Position numbers and translations under genes: made by a program. A model generated the notes under the pieces. The model worked only from the letters and a program-made list of their open reading frames with translations, did not search any database and was not told where the DNA came from. This document shows positions 1 to 8,759 of a stretch of 64,000 nucleotides of DNA, one piece after another (position 1 is the first letter of the stretch; each line of letters opens with the position of its first letter). Origin of the DNA: Pseudomonadota bacterium (GTDB lineage Bacteria; Pseudomonadota; Gammaproteobacteria; Burkholderiales; Rhodocyclaceae); the NCBI GenBank assembly GCA_018262095.1, contig JAGTRW010000023.1, positions 41,723 to 105,722 on the forward strand, read 5' to 3'.

Positions 1-1
1 C

Positions 2-757
2 ATGTTCTACGAATCGCATCAGGCCGAATGGGTCGAGGGCCGTTTCACCAAAGCGGCGCTGCTGCAGGAACCGCAGGGCAAGCTGTCGTCGCCGGCCACG
101 CTGGCCGCCGAGGCGCTCACGGCCAACATCGCGCCAGCGACGCCCGCCACGGCCAACCAGACTGCCAGCCCCCTGGCCGACCCAAAGGCCGAAAATCCGG
201 CGGCGACGGCACCGCTCAAGGCGCGGCCCGATGCCGGCGAACCCGCCGCCACGCTGCGCCTGGCTATTGACGGCGCGCCGGCCGGCGAGACGGCCAAGGC
301 CAGTGCCGCGCAGGGAACGACGCAAAGCGCCGTAGCGTCACCGGCCCAGGCGCATAGCCAACAACTCGTTGCGCCGCAGGCGCAAGCGCTGGTGCAACAG
401 CAGCTCGACGCGTTGGCCACGCAGAATTTCAGTTGGCAGGGCCAGATCTGGCCAGGCCAGGAGATGCGCTGGGAAATTGACGAGGACGCTGCGCGCAGCG
501 CCCCAGGAGAAGATGAAACCGCAGCGAAATGGGCAACGCGGCTGCACCTGACGCTGCCTAACCTGGGATCGGTCGATGCCCAGATTCGCTTGCAGGGCAA
601 CGAGATCACCCTATCAATGACCGCCGGCAGCGAAAAAACCCGCGCCCTGATGCGCGCTTCGGGCGTCGCGCTGCGTAGCCAGCTCAGTGAGGCGGGAATC
701 TCGCTCGCCTCGATGGGCGTTGCGGCGACCGACAAGAGCGATGGCCAAGCCGGATAA
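2..757 (+). CDS. fliK: FliK, flagellar hook-length control protein, C-terminal part (cut by the window edge)
   Basis: The reading frame is open from the first bases of the window. It begins inside the conserved FliK segment 'LFYESHQAEWVEG' type (here FYESHQAEWVEGR), so the ATG at 2 is internal and the 5' part lies outside. A long Ala/Pro/Thr/Gln-rich linker (residues about 25-135) is followed by the FliK C-terminal substrate-switching domain (about 140-245), ending in alternating hydrophobic strands typical of the family. FliK measures hook length and switches the flagellar export gate, via FlhB, from hook to filament substrates. It overlaps by 17 bp the next gene, a free FlhB C-terminal domain, which fits this partnership. 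Identity is fairly secure from the motif and the neighbour. Confidence 0.85.
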   Translation: MFYESHQAEWVEGRFTKAALLQEPQGKLSSPATLAAEALTANIAPATPATANQTASPLADPKAENPAATAPLKARPDAGEPAATLRLAIDGAPAGETAKASAAQGTTQSAVASPAQAHSQQLVAPQAQALVQQQLDALATQNFSWQGQIWPGQEMRWEIDEDAARSAPGEDETAAKWATRLHLTLPNLGSVDAQIRLQGNEITLSMTAGSEKTRALMRASGVALRSQLSEAGISLASMGVAATDKSDGQAG

Positions 758-1067
758 TGATCCGCTGAAAAGCGCGGTGGCGTTGGCCTACGGCCAGACC
801 GACGCGGCCCCGCGCGTGGTCGCCAAGGGGCGCGGCATGATCGCCGAGCAGATCATCCTGCGCGCTCGCGAACACGGCGTTTATGTGCACGAATCGCCGG
901 AACTCGTCTCGCTGCTGATGCAAATCGACCTCGATCAGCGCATCCCGCCACAGCTCTACATCGCCGTCTCCGAACTGCTGGCCTGGATCTACCGCCTCGA
1001 AAGCGGCCAGCCGGTCGCCGCGGCGCCGATTCTTTCGGCGCTGCCCGAGACGCTTGACAAGACCTAG
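741..1067 (+). CDS. Free-standing FlhB C-terminal-domain protein (FlhX/YlqH-like)
   Basis: A protein of 108 residues matching the cytoplasmic domain of FlhB/EscU-type export-gate proteins. It has the core 'AVALAY...PRVVAKG', 'IILRAREHGVYVHESPEL' and 'IPPQLYIAVSELLAWIYRL' blocks, without the membrane domain. At the place of the NPTH autocleavage motif of true FlhB it reads YGQTD, so self-cleavage is not expected. Stand-alone homologues (FlhX in Campylobacter, YlqH in Bacillus) can partly stand in for the C-terminal half of FlhB. The ATG at 741 is chosen because the family alignment begins there; it overlaps fliK by 17 bp and is probably translationally coupled to it. Confidence 0.85.
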   Translation: MAKPDNDPLKSAVALAYGQTDAAPRVVAKGRGMIAEQIILRAREHGVYVHESPELVSLLMQIDLDQRIPPQLYIAVSELLAWIYRLESGQPVAAAPILSALPETLDKT

Positions 1068-1180
1068 GGCCGATTGCAAGCTCTCCGAAGTCGTATCGCG
1101 ATGCTGCCCGCGCAAGTCTTTCTTTTCCGCCGAGCGCAAATTGCTTTAAACTCTCCCCGCAAACGCGATCAGGATAAACA

Positions 1181-1984
1181 ATGGCAGAAAGCGAAGCCCC
1201 GACGGGCTCAGACCCCCTCCCCCCGGTATTTGAACTCGAACAAACCGACGACTACAGCAGATTTTTGCTGCACTCGAAATCGGAAATCCTGGCGTTGTTG
1301 CGTGCGCTGATTCAAAAAAGGTCGATGATTACGGTTCATTTCGATCATGGCCGGTCGTTCCTGCTCACCACGATCATCGCGCTGAGCGATGACAATCGCG
1401 AGTTTATCCTCGACATCGGCAGCAACGAAGACATGAACCGCAGGGCGCTGCTCGCCGACAAGCTGATTCTGACGACGATCGCCGACAAGGTGAAGGTTCA
1501 GTTCAGCCTCAACAAGCTGTCACCGACCCAGAGCGGCGGCGGCCCCGCGTTTCTGGCCAAGATACCCGAACAACTGCTGCGTCTGCAGCGCCGCGAGTTT
1601 TTCCGGCTATCAACGCCGGTCGCCAACCCGCTCAAGCTGTGCGCCACCCTCACCGGCGCCGACGCCAGCGTGCAGCAACTCGAGTTGCCGCTGATGGACC
1701 TCAGCGGCGGCGGCGTCGGCCTGGTCGCGCGCCCCGACCAAGCCGAGCTATTCAAACGCGGCGACACGCTGAAGGACTGCCAGATCATGCTTCCCGACGA
1801 GGGTTTGTTGGTCGCCACGATCTGCGTGCGCAACATCTTCGAGGTCACCACCCGCATCGACTCGCATTTCTTCCGCCTCGGTTGCGAGTTCATCGGCCTG
1901 TCCCCCGCGCGTTCGACGCTGGTTCAGCGTTACATCACGCGTGTCGAGCGCGAACGCAAGGCGCGACTCAACGGACTGAGCTGA
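1181..1984 (+). CDS. YcgR-type flagellar brake protein (PilZ, c-di-GMP binding)
   Basis: A protein of 267 residues with the two-domain YcgR layout: an N-terminal YcgR domain (about 25-130) and a C-terminal PilZ domain (about 135-260). The c-di-GMP binding motifs are intact: the RxxxR box as 'LQRREFFRLSTP' and the DxSxxG box as 'DLSGGGVG'. YcgR proteins bind the flagellar motor/switch when c-di-GMP is high and slow swimming. The position just after fliK and the FlhB-like gene supports a flagellar role. The start at 1181 follows the usual spacing to 'ELEQTDDYSRFLL'; no frame problem is seen. Confidence 0.88.
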   Translation: MAESEAPTGSDPLPPVFELEQTDDYSRFLLHSKSEILALLRALIQKRSMITVHFDHGRSFLLTTIIALSDDNREFILDIGSNEDMNRRALLADKLILTTIADKVKVQFSLNKLSPTQSGGGPAFLAKIPEQLLRLQRREFFRLSTPVANPLKLCATLTGADASVQQLELPLMDLSGGGVGLVARPDQAELFKRGDTLKDCQIMLPDEGLLVATICVRNIFEVTTRIDSHFFRLGCEFIGLSPARSTLVQRYITRVERERKARLNGLS

Positions 1985-2023
1985 AGAGGCGGCAAGGCCC
2001 GAGTCCAGGGCTGGCAGGCCCGG

Positions 2024-3201
<1,178 letters not shown>

Positions 3202-3207
<6 letters not shown>

Positions 3208-3915
3208 CCCGCTCTCCTTGCCGCGCGTCGTTCTGGCGCTCCAGCCGATCGCCTTGCGGTTCTTCGGCCGCGCGACTTTCTCGGTGCGCAGGCCGACCGG
3301 TGGGGCTTTCGATTCACTGACTTCCATGCCCAACCAGCCGCCGAGCACCGCCTCGGCCTGCGCCACGCCCGTTTTCTTGAGGCTGGAAAAGAGCTGCAGC
3401 GTACAGTTGTCGCTGATTTCAGCCAGCGCCAGCTGGACCTCGCGCAAGGCCACCGCTTGCTCCTGACGCGTCAGTTTGTCGGCCTTGGAGAGCAGGATAT
3501 GAATCGGCTTGCCGGTCTGCGCGAACCACGCCAGCATCTGCAAATCGAGATCGGTGAGCGGATGGCGGCTATCCATAATCAGCACCAGACCGACCAGTGG
3601 CTCGCGATAGCGCAGATAAGGCGCGAGCAGCCCCTCCCACTGCGAGCGGATCTCCTCCGGCGCCTTGGCAAAACCGTAACCGGGCAAATCGACGAAATAT
3701 TTCCCGACATCGAGAGTGAAATAATTGAGATGTTGCGTCCGGCCCGGGGTCTTGGAAACAAAGGCCAAGCGGGTGTGATTGGCCAACGTATTGATGGCCG
3801 ACGACTTGCCGGCATTCGAACGCCCGGCGAAAGCAACCTCGCATCGGGAGTCGACTGGTAAATCGGACAATTTGGCGACGGTCGTATGAAAGACCGCCTT
3901 CTGAAAAATGGGCAT
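3202..3915 (-). CDS. engB: EngB/YsxC, ribosome-assembly GTPase
   Basis: A protein of 237 residues. The TrmE-Era-EngA-EngB-type G domain has G1 '[15 protein letters not shown]', a G2 threonine in '[11 protein letters not shown]', G3 '[10 protein letters not shown]', G4 'LLSKADKL' and a G5-like 'LFSSLKKTG'. EngB acts in late assembly of the 50S subunit. The start at 3915 gives the usual short N-terminal extension '[20 protein letters not shown]'. It is divergent from the cytochrome c4 gene (about 106 bp apart) and convergent with the candidate small RNA at its 3' end. The basic C-terminal tail (about 205-237) extends past the G domain and is not conserved in an obvious way. Confidence 0.95.
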
Positions 3916-4021
3916 TGGCAGACCGAAAAGAGGCTAGCGTGACTGATCGCTAAAGTGCTATAGAATATCAGGTTTGGGAATTCGCATCTCTGAACTCGAA
4001 CGCATTCACAGGAGTTTGTAC

Positions 4022-4657
4022 ATGATTCGCGCCACTGCACTTGCGGTTCTCATGGCCGTTGGCCTCTCCTCAACATTCGCGGCAGAAGAAGTGAAGGCCC
4101 CCGATCTGGCCAAGGCCAAGAAGATCGCCGAGACGGTATGCGTCGCCTGCCACGGTGCAGACGGCAATAGCCCGACGTCGGCCAACCCGATCCTCGCGGG
4201 CCAGGGTTCAGCGTACCTCCTCAAGCAGCTCACCGAATTCAAGGCGGCCGACGGCAAGCCGGCTGTGCGCAACAACCCGATCATGGCGGGAATGACTGCG
4301 GCACTGACGGTCGACGACATGAAGGGCTTGGCGCTTTATTTTTCGCAACAAAGGCGCAAGCCGGCGAGCGCGACGGACGAAAAACTGGTCGCCGCCGGCA
4401 AGAACCTGTGGCGCAAAGGCGACTTCGAGAAGGGCGTTCCCGCCTGCGCCGGCTGCCACGGCCCGGCAGGAGCCGGCGTTCCCGCCCAATACCCGCGACT
4501 CGCCGGGCAATACGCTGAATACACCGACCTGCAGCTCAAGAACTTTCGCAGCGAGGAGCGCTCAAACGATCCAGAAAAGATGATGCGCGCTGTTGCCGAC
4601 AAACTCTCCGACAAGCAAATCAAGGCGCTTGCCGACTACGTGGCCGGCCTGCGCTGA
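4022..4657 (+). CDS. Cytochrome c4, dihaem periplasmic electron carrier
   Basis: A protein of 211 residues with a signal peptide ('MIRATALAVLMAVGLSSTFA', then AEE). It has two tandem cytochrome c domains with haem motifs CVACH (about residue 40) and CAGCH (about 142) and later methionines as axial ligands. Cytochrome c4 feeds electrons to terminal oxidases, notably cbb3. The ATG at 4022 is preferred over an upstream in-frame ATG at 3974 because it has an AGGAG ribosome site and leaves a clean signal peptide. In beta- and gammaproteobacteria the gene commonly lies beside engB, as here. Confidence 0.93.
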   Translation: MIRATALAVLMAVGLSSTFAAEEVKAPDLAKAKKIAETVCVACHGADGNSPTSANPILAGQGSAYLLKQLTEFKAADGKPAVRNNPIMAGMTAALTVDDMKGLALYFSQQRRKPASATDEKLVAAGKNLWRKGDFEKGVPACAGCHGPAGAGVPAQYPRLAGQYAEYTDLQLKNFRSEERSNDPEKMMRAVADKLSDKQIKALADYVAGLR

Positions 4658-4714
4658 CCTTCCTCTCGAATCACCTGAAGACCGCTTGGCTTTTCTCACC
4701 CACTTGGATGCCTC

Positions 4715-5146
4715 ATGAAAACTCTAAAGCAGCTCATCGAGAGCAAGAACAAGAAACTGGCTGCCGTCGCCCCCGAACAATCGGTGCTGCGTGCGCTCGA
4801 AATCATGGCCGAGAACGACGTCGGCGCATTGCTCGTGCTCGACGGCAAACGCCTGGCAGGCGTCTTCTCTGAGCGCGACTATGCGCGCAAGGTGATCCTG
4901 CAGGGCAAGGCGTCGAAAAGCACAAAAGTCAGCGAGATCATGACCGGCAAGGTCGTTTATGTCACCTTGAATCGCACCATCGAGGAGTGCATGGCGATCA
5001 TGACCGAAAAGCACTTCCGCCACTTGCCGGTCCTCGACGACGATCACAATGTCGTCGGCATCGTCTCGATCGGCGACATGATCAAGGAAATGATCAGCCA
5101 GCAGAAGTTCATCATCGACCAGTTGGAAAACTACATTACCCGCTGA
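4715..5146 (+). CDS. CBS-domain pair protein
   Basis: A protein of 143 residues made almost only of two CBS repeats (about 10-65 and 73-130). They have the hallmarks 'MAENDVGALLVLDGKRLAGVFSERDYARK' in part and 'RHLPVLDDDHNVVGIVSIGD'. Such stand-alone Bateman modules bind adenosyl ligands and often sense energy state, but the target of this one cannot be read from sequence. It lies 57 bp after cytochrome c4 on the same strand and may be cotranscribed. A short hairpin follows at 5158-5179 without a U-run. Confidence 0.9.
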   Translation: MKTLKQLIESKNKKLAAVAPEQSVLRALEIMAENDVGALLVLDGKRLAGVFSERDYARKVILQGKASKSTKVSEIMTGKVVYVTLNRTIEECMAIMTEKHFRHLPVLDDDHNVVGIVSIGDMIKEMISQQKFIIDQLENYITR

Positions 5147-5213
5147 TCGCCAAGCCAGGCCGTAGCGGCTGTTACGGCCGGCTGCGTATCCTGCAAAAAG
5201 AGGGAGGGGGCGC

Positions 5214-6542
5214 TCAGTTGTTGATGAAGCGCGACTCGAGGAAACGCGTCGCGTTGTCCAGATCGCTGTAGATCTTGCTGCCGTGAAGTGCCGAAACGAA
5301 CTTCCGCCAGTTGATATCGGGCTCAGCCAGACGAAAGCCGTAGAGTCCGCGGGCCTCGCTTCTCTTTTCACGCAGGATGAAGGCGTTGACGTGCGAAACG
5401 TCGGCGTGCCCCAACTTGATAGTCGCTTCGCACCAGGTATTGAGCGGCAAGACCCCGTGGGCAAGCGCCTGGAACCCGTCGGAAGAAACCTCGATTACCT
5501 TGATCGATATCTTGCCCTGCTTGCCGTCGACCGAGGTGTAGGTGATTCGCCCCGGGCACTTCACCGAGAAACGCTCGTGACGGCGTAACGGGCTATCTTC
5601 TGGACTGACTGACGGCGTCGGCAACACCGCACGATACTCGGGCAGATCGTAGATGGTGTGGAGCAAGGCTTTTTTTCGCTCGCTCAAATTCTCGAAGGTA
5701 TGCGTCCGAACGTTGAAAAAATAGTCGATCAATGCAGGCGTCAGCACCGGGTCGTTGGTGGTGAAAAAACGCCGGCTCGGAAAATGAATATTGGGTAACT
5801 TGATCTCAGTGAAATACGCGTAGAGGTTGCGGCGCGCGGGCTTCGACGCATAATGCTCGCGCATGACATTGACCGCTTCCTTGAGGTCAAGGGTAGCACC
5901 GACGGCGGGCGCACCATTGACGAAATCGTAGTTTTCGACGACGTTCGCCGTCAGTCGCTGGAAAAACAACAGCGACTCGTACATCTCGATATGGCTCGGA
6001 TTAACGGCGATGACCAGGTGCCGGGTGTCGAAAAACGTCGTGCAGTATTCATACATGAACTTCATCAGCGGAAACAGGATGGTACCGCCCGTTTTGCGGA
6101 ACTTGCGGTTGATGGCCAGCGCAGACACCTCGGCGATCAAGCCTTCCTTTTTGCGCACCGACGTCAGGTCGAAGATCTGCTGCAGCGGGAAACCCAGTGC
6201 GCTTTCGCGGATCAGCGAGATGGTCCCGACTACCTCGCCGTCGTACTTGGCACAGAGCGTCGTCGTGGTCGGCAGCGCGTGGTAGATGGTCACCCGCATC
6301 CCCGAGGGATCGGGTTTCATGAAGCCGCTATCGACGTAGGCGTCGTGCAGCACCGAGAAGCAGGCCTCAAGCTCCTCTTTTGTTTCGGCGATCTTGAGCA
6401 CCAGCCGCTCGCTCGGTGCCGGGTCGCAGTTTGCAAACGAGCGAAATACCTCGAAACGCTTCTTGCGCGGCAGCCAGGAGATCAGCTTGCGGGCCGATTC
6501 ACGCACCAGTTTTCGCAATCGTAAGCGAAGCCTCTTGAGCAC
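5214..6542 (-). CDS. FeeM-like N-acyltransferase fused to a C-terminal PilZ domain
   Basis: A protein of 442 residues. After a basic N-terminus (1-35), residues about 45-230 match the GNAT-fold N-acyl amino acid synthase group (FeeM-like). Key stretches are 'CFSVLHDAYVDSGFM', 'EVSALAINRKFRKTGG' and 'VIAVNPSHIEMYESLLFF'. A linker follows, and from about 319 there is a PilZ domain with 'LRRHERFSVKCPGRI' (RxxxR present) and 'IEVSSDGFQA', where E takes the usual D/N place of the D/NxSxxG box. The likely role is acyl transfer to an amino acid or lipid precursor, gated by c-di-GMP; the substrate is inferred, not shown. It is not in an obvious operon: convergent with the CBS gene and followed upstream by small membrane-protein genes. 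Confidence 0.75.
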   Translation of the reverse strand: MLKRLRLRLRKLVRESARKLISWLPRKKRFEVFRSFANCDPAPSERLVLKIAETKEELEACFSVLHDAYVDSGFMKPDPSGMRVTIYHALPTTTTLCAKYDGEVVGTISLIRESALGFPLQQIFDLTSVRKKEGLIAEVSALAINRKFRKTGGTILFPLMKFMYEYCTTFFDTRHLVIAVNPSHIEMYESLLFFQRLTANVVENYDFVNGAPAVGATLDLKEAVNVMREHYASKPARRNLYAYFTEIKLPNIHFPSRRFFTTNDPVLTPALIDYFFNVRTHTFENLSERKKALLHTIYDLPEYRAVLPTPSVSPEDSPLRRHERFSVKCPGRITYTSVDGKQGKISIKVIEVSSDGFQALAHGVLPLNTWCEATIKLGHADVSHVNAFILREKRSEARGLYGFRLAEPDINWRKFVSALHGSKIYSDLDNATRFLESRFINN

Positions 6543-6667
6543 TGTGCCACCTCCGACGAACCTACCCGTTCATCATACTAGGTTTATACCAAAAACAAAG
6601 GGCGTCGAGTGCCTATCCTGGGCCGCCCAGAGAATAGGGAAAATTGATGCGCCTGACGGCAATTAGA

Positions 6668-6778
6668 CTATTTTTCAGGGTCAGAAACGCTCGGACCGCC
6701 AAAATATGACGATAGAAAATACGGAACCACGACGATAACGACCGTGAAAGCAATCGTCGCATATAGAGTTGAATTCAT
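6668..6778 (-). CDS. Tiny single-helix membrane protein (36 aa)
   Basis: ATG at 6778 with a strong ribosome site (AAGGAG seven bases before it) opens a 36-residue frame. It has the N-terminus MNSTLYAT, one hydrophobic helix (residues about 6-25, rich in I/V/F) and a short polar tail ending GPSVSDPEK. It is too short for family recognition. Two more frames of the same size and layout follow upstream on the same strand (7447-7569 and 7600-7719), which makes a real gene more likely. Its leader shares ATTACGAAAGG with the leader of the 7600-7719 gene. Function unknown; small respiratory or transporter subunits have this shape, but nothing here proves that. Confidence 0.55.
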   Translation of the reverse strand: MNSTLYATIAFTVVIVVVPYFLSSYFGGPSVSDPEK

Positions 6779-7446
6779 GAATGTCTCCTTTCGTAATGCG
6801 AGTGATGTTTCAATTTCACGAAAAGAAGCTTATCGAAACACGTGCCACAACGCTGTTGCCACTGTGATTGGCTTGCGTGCCATGCTGTAACGTGGTGGAA
6901 CTTTTGGCACCATATGCCAAGCGGCACAATACGCCTTCAAGAAAAGGCAATGCGGCCGCCAACTGCATTAAAAAAAGGGCTGGGGGGTGTGGGGAACACC
7001 GAGCCAGCCCGCAACCCTAGTGCAAGGAGGGCTTGCAAAAGGCCACGTCCAATCTAATTCAGCCTGCACTAAACACCAATACCGTGTTCCATGTAGTTCC
7101 CGCCGAGCGCGAGGCTTCATGCCAAAGGATCCACCACCACCAGGCGTTCTCAGACAAAGCAGCGACGAAGGGACAAGACACCGGCCCAACGCTTAGACAG
7201 CGCTTCCGACCTTACCCGCGACGACCTTCGAAGAAGGTCGCAAAGAACCGCTTATTGCGGCAGTGAGCAGTTGCTGTGACAGTTTGAACACATCACAAAA
7301 TCCGAAAGCAAGCTCGGCCTGACTGCCCGGACTGCTGCGGAAGGACGCGCGACACGAAAAACCTGTGCGCCTCAAACTGGCAAGAATTGAAATCGTGCCA
7401 GAAACAACAAATTTACAGTTCTACAACTGGCGAAACGAGTTGCCGC
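6779..7446. other. Gene-poor interval of about 670 bp
   Basis: No convincing coding frame is seen. The interval holds an A-run followed by a G-rich stretch at 6969-6995 and a perfect inverted repeat CGACCTTC-GAA-GAAGGTCG at 7222-7240 with no U-run on either side. Open frames of 60-77 codons here overlap one another in different frames, lack ribosome sites and show no domain-like pattern. The base composition is lower in GC than the housekeeping genes on either side. It may hold the promoter and leader of the 6668-6778 gene near its left end. Confidence 0.5.
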
Positions 7447-7569
7447 TTAATTCCAGTCGTATTGCTCAAGTTTCATATCGTTTTTCTTGAGGTACACTTC
7501 CACGATTCGGGGCAGAAGGATGAGAACAAACAAGAAGGCGACGATCGCAAAGTCGTTTAATAATTTCAT
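7447..7569 (-). CDS. Tiny single-helix membrane protein (40 aa)
   Basis: ATG at 7569 is preceded by CGAAAGGAAATAACC, a good ribosome site. The 40-residue product begins MKLLNDFAIVAFLFVLILLP, with one helix at about 5-25, followed by a charged tail (RIVEVYLKKNDMKLEQYDWN). The helix-then-charged-tail layout is that of a type of small inner-membrane protein. It lies 30 bp downstream of the stop of the 39-aa frame at 7600-7719 on the same strand, so the two may form one transcript. No family was recognised. Confidence 0.55.
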   Translation of the reverse strand: MKLLNDFAIVAFLFVLILLPRIVEVYLKKNDMKLEQYDWN

Positions 7570-7599
7570 GGTTATTTCCTTTCGGCGTGATTTGAACTA

Positions 7600-7719
7600 T
7601 TAGGCGGATTCGAGATTGTTCTTTGAACTGGCAGACAGATCGATCAGCAGGGCAATTGCCTGGGGCAGCACGGCAACGATGACAATCGAAACGGCAAAAA
7701 TCGCTTGAGCTAAAACCAT
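7600..7719 (-). CDS. Tiny single-helix membrane protein (39 aa)
   Basis: ATG at 7719 with ACGGAAGG about nine bases upstream opens a 39-residue frame. One hydrophobic helix runs from residue 3 to about 28 (start MVLAQAIFAVSIVIVAVLPQ), then a short polar tail SASSKNNLESA. It is the first of a probable pair with the 40-aa gene at 7447-7569. The leader motif ATTACGGAAGG resembles that of the 36-aa gene at 6668-6778. It is too short for domain assignment; support comes from ribosome sites, hydrophobic pattern and clustering. Confidence 0.5.
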   Translation of the reverse strand: MVLAQAIFAVSIVIVAVLPQAIALLIDLSASSKNNLESA

Positions 7720-7894
7720 TGTGAATACCTTCCGTAATGTGAAACACAAATTCATCTAACGGAAATGATTCTAACGATTGGAGCGTTTTTTCTCAGTTGC
7801 GTCATTGATTCGGTTTGGTATCAGTTTGTGACACGAGTCATCAGCCCCTGTGTCCATGCGTTAGTCAGGCATTGCTGATCAACGAAGGAAAACC

Positions 7895-8335
7895 GTGAAA
7901 AAAGCCGTGCTGGCAATCGCTCTTGTTGCCGCCCTCAGTACTCCCGCGCTGGCCGCCGAGGTGGGCGTTTCCGTGACCATCGGCCAACCAGGCTTCTATG
8001 GTCGGCTCGACATCGGCGGTTTTCCGCCGCCGCAACTCATCTACGACAGCCCGCGCTACATTGGGCGAGTTCCCCCTGGCCGCCCACCAGTCTATCTGCG
8101 CGTCCCGCCCGGCCATATCAAGCACTGGGACAAACACTGCCGGGAGTACAACGCCTGTGGCGAGCCTGTTTTCTTTGTCAAGGACGACTGGTACCACCGC
8201 GAATACGCCCCGCGTTATCAGGACCGTCGAGGCGATTACCGTGATAACGGCACGGGGCCGCATGACTATCGCCAAGACGAAAGGCATGACAATCGCGAGC
8301 ACGACAAAGGTCACGGACACGGCCGCGACCATTAG
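7895..8335 (+). CDS. Secreted basic/histidine-rich protein of unknown function
   Basis: A protein of 146 residues with a clear signal peptide (MKKAVLAIALVAALSTPALA, cut before AEVGV). The mature part has a Gly/Pro/Tyr-rich segment ('GQPGFYGRLDIGGFPPPQ', 'YIGRVPPGRPPVYLRVPPGH'), a middle with two cysteines about ten residues apart ('KHCREYNACGEPVFF') and a very polar tail of D, H, R and Y repeats. This layout is common among exported betaproteobacterial proteins of unknown role. The His/Asp-rich tail could bind metal, which is a guess. It stands alone between the small membrane genes and the tRNA pair. Confidence 0.8.
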   Translation: MKKAVLAIALVAALSTPALAAEVGVSVTIGQPGFYGRLDIGGFPPPQLIYDSPRYIGRVPPGRPPVYLRVPPGHIKHWDKHCREYNACGEPVFFVKDDWYHREYAPRYQDRRGDYRDNGTGPHDYRQDERHDNREHDKGHGHGRDH

Positions 8336-8420
8336 CCATGGCATGACCCGCTGACGCTGCCAGGCGAGAGACGAATCGCCCGGCGGCAATGGCCGGTCCT
8401 TGATTCGCTTTGCTTCGTAT

Positions 8421-8495
<75 letters not shown>

Positions 8496-8574
8496 TGACG
8501 AGGACGTGCTGCCTGGTGTTGCCAGCCTAGTCTGAAAAAGAAAAAGGCCTACATCACTGTAAGCCTTGTCTTTA

Positions 8575-8650
8575 TGGTGCCGCTGGCCGGAATCGAACTG
8601 GCGACCTTCGCATTACGAATGCGCTGCTCTACCAACTGAGCTACAGCGGC
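8575..8650 (-). tRNA. tRNA-Thr (anticodon CGT)
   Basis: A 76-nt cloverleaf on the minus strand. The acceptor is GCCGCTG with CAGCGGC, followed by A and encoded CCA at 8575-8577. The anticodon arm GCGCATTCGTAATGCG is the same as in the E. coli thrW tRNA, with anticodon CGT. It precedes the GGT isoacceptor, so this is a two-gene threonine tRNA cluster. Confidence 0.95.
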
Positions 8651-8759
8651 TCTGCAAGCCATCAGGTGAGTGCAGGGTCGGCATTCTAGCAGTGCCGGCC
8701 GATTTTTCAAAACCTATTTTGCGCGCCTGGATCGCCAACATTCTGCGCGCCGCCACCGT

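Noticed and set aside
5158..5179. Inverted repeat GGCCGTA...TACGGCC after the CBS gene as a terminator
   Set aside because: No U-run follows on either strand, so intrinsic termination is not supported.
7222..7240. Perfect hairpin CGACCTTC-GAA-GAAGGTCG as a terminator
   Set aside because: No T-run on either strand and no gene ending nearby.
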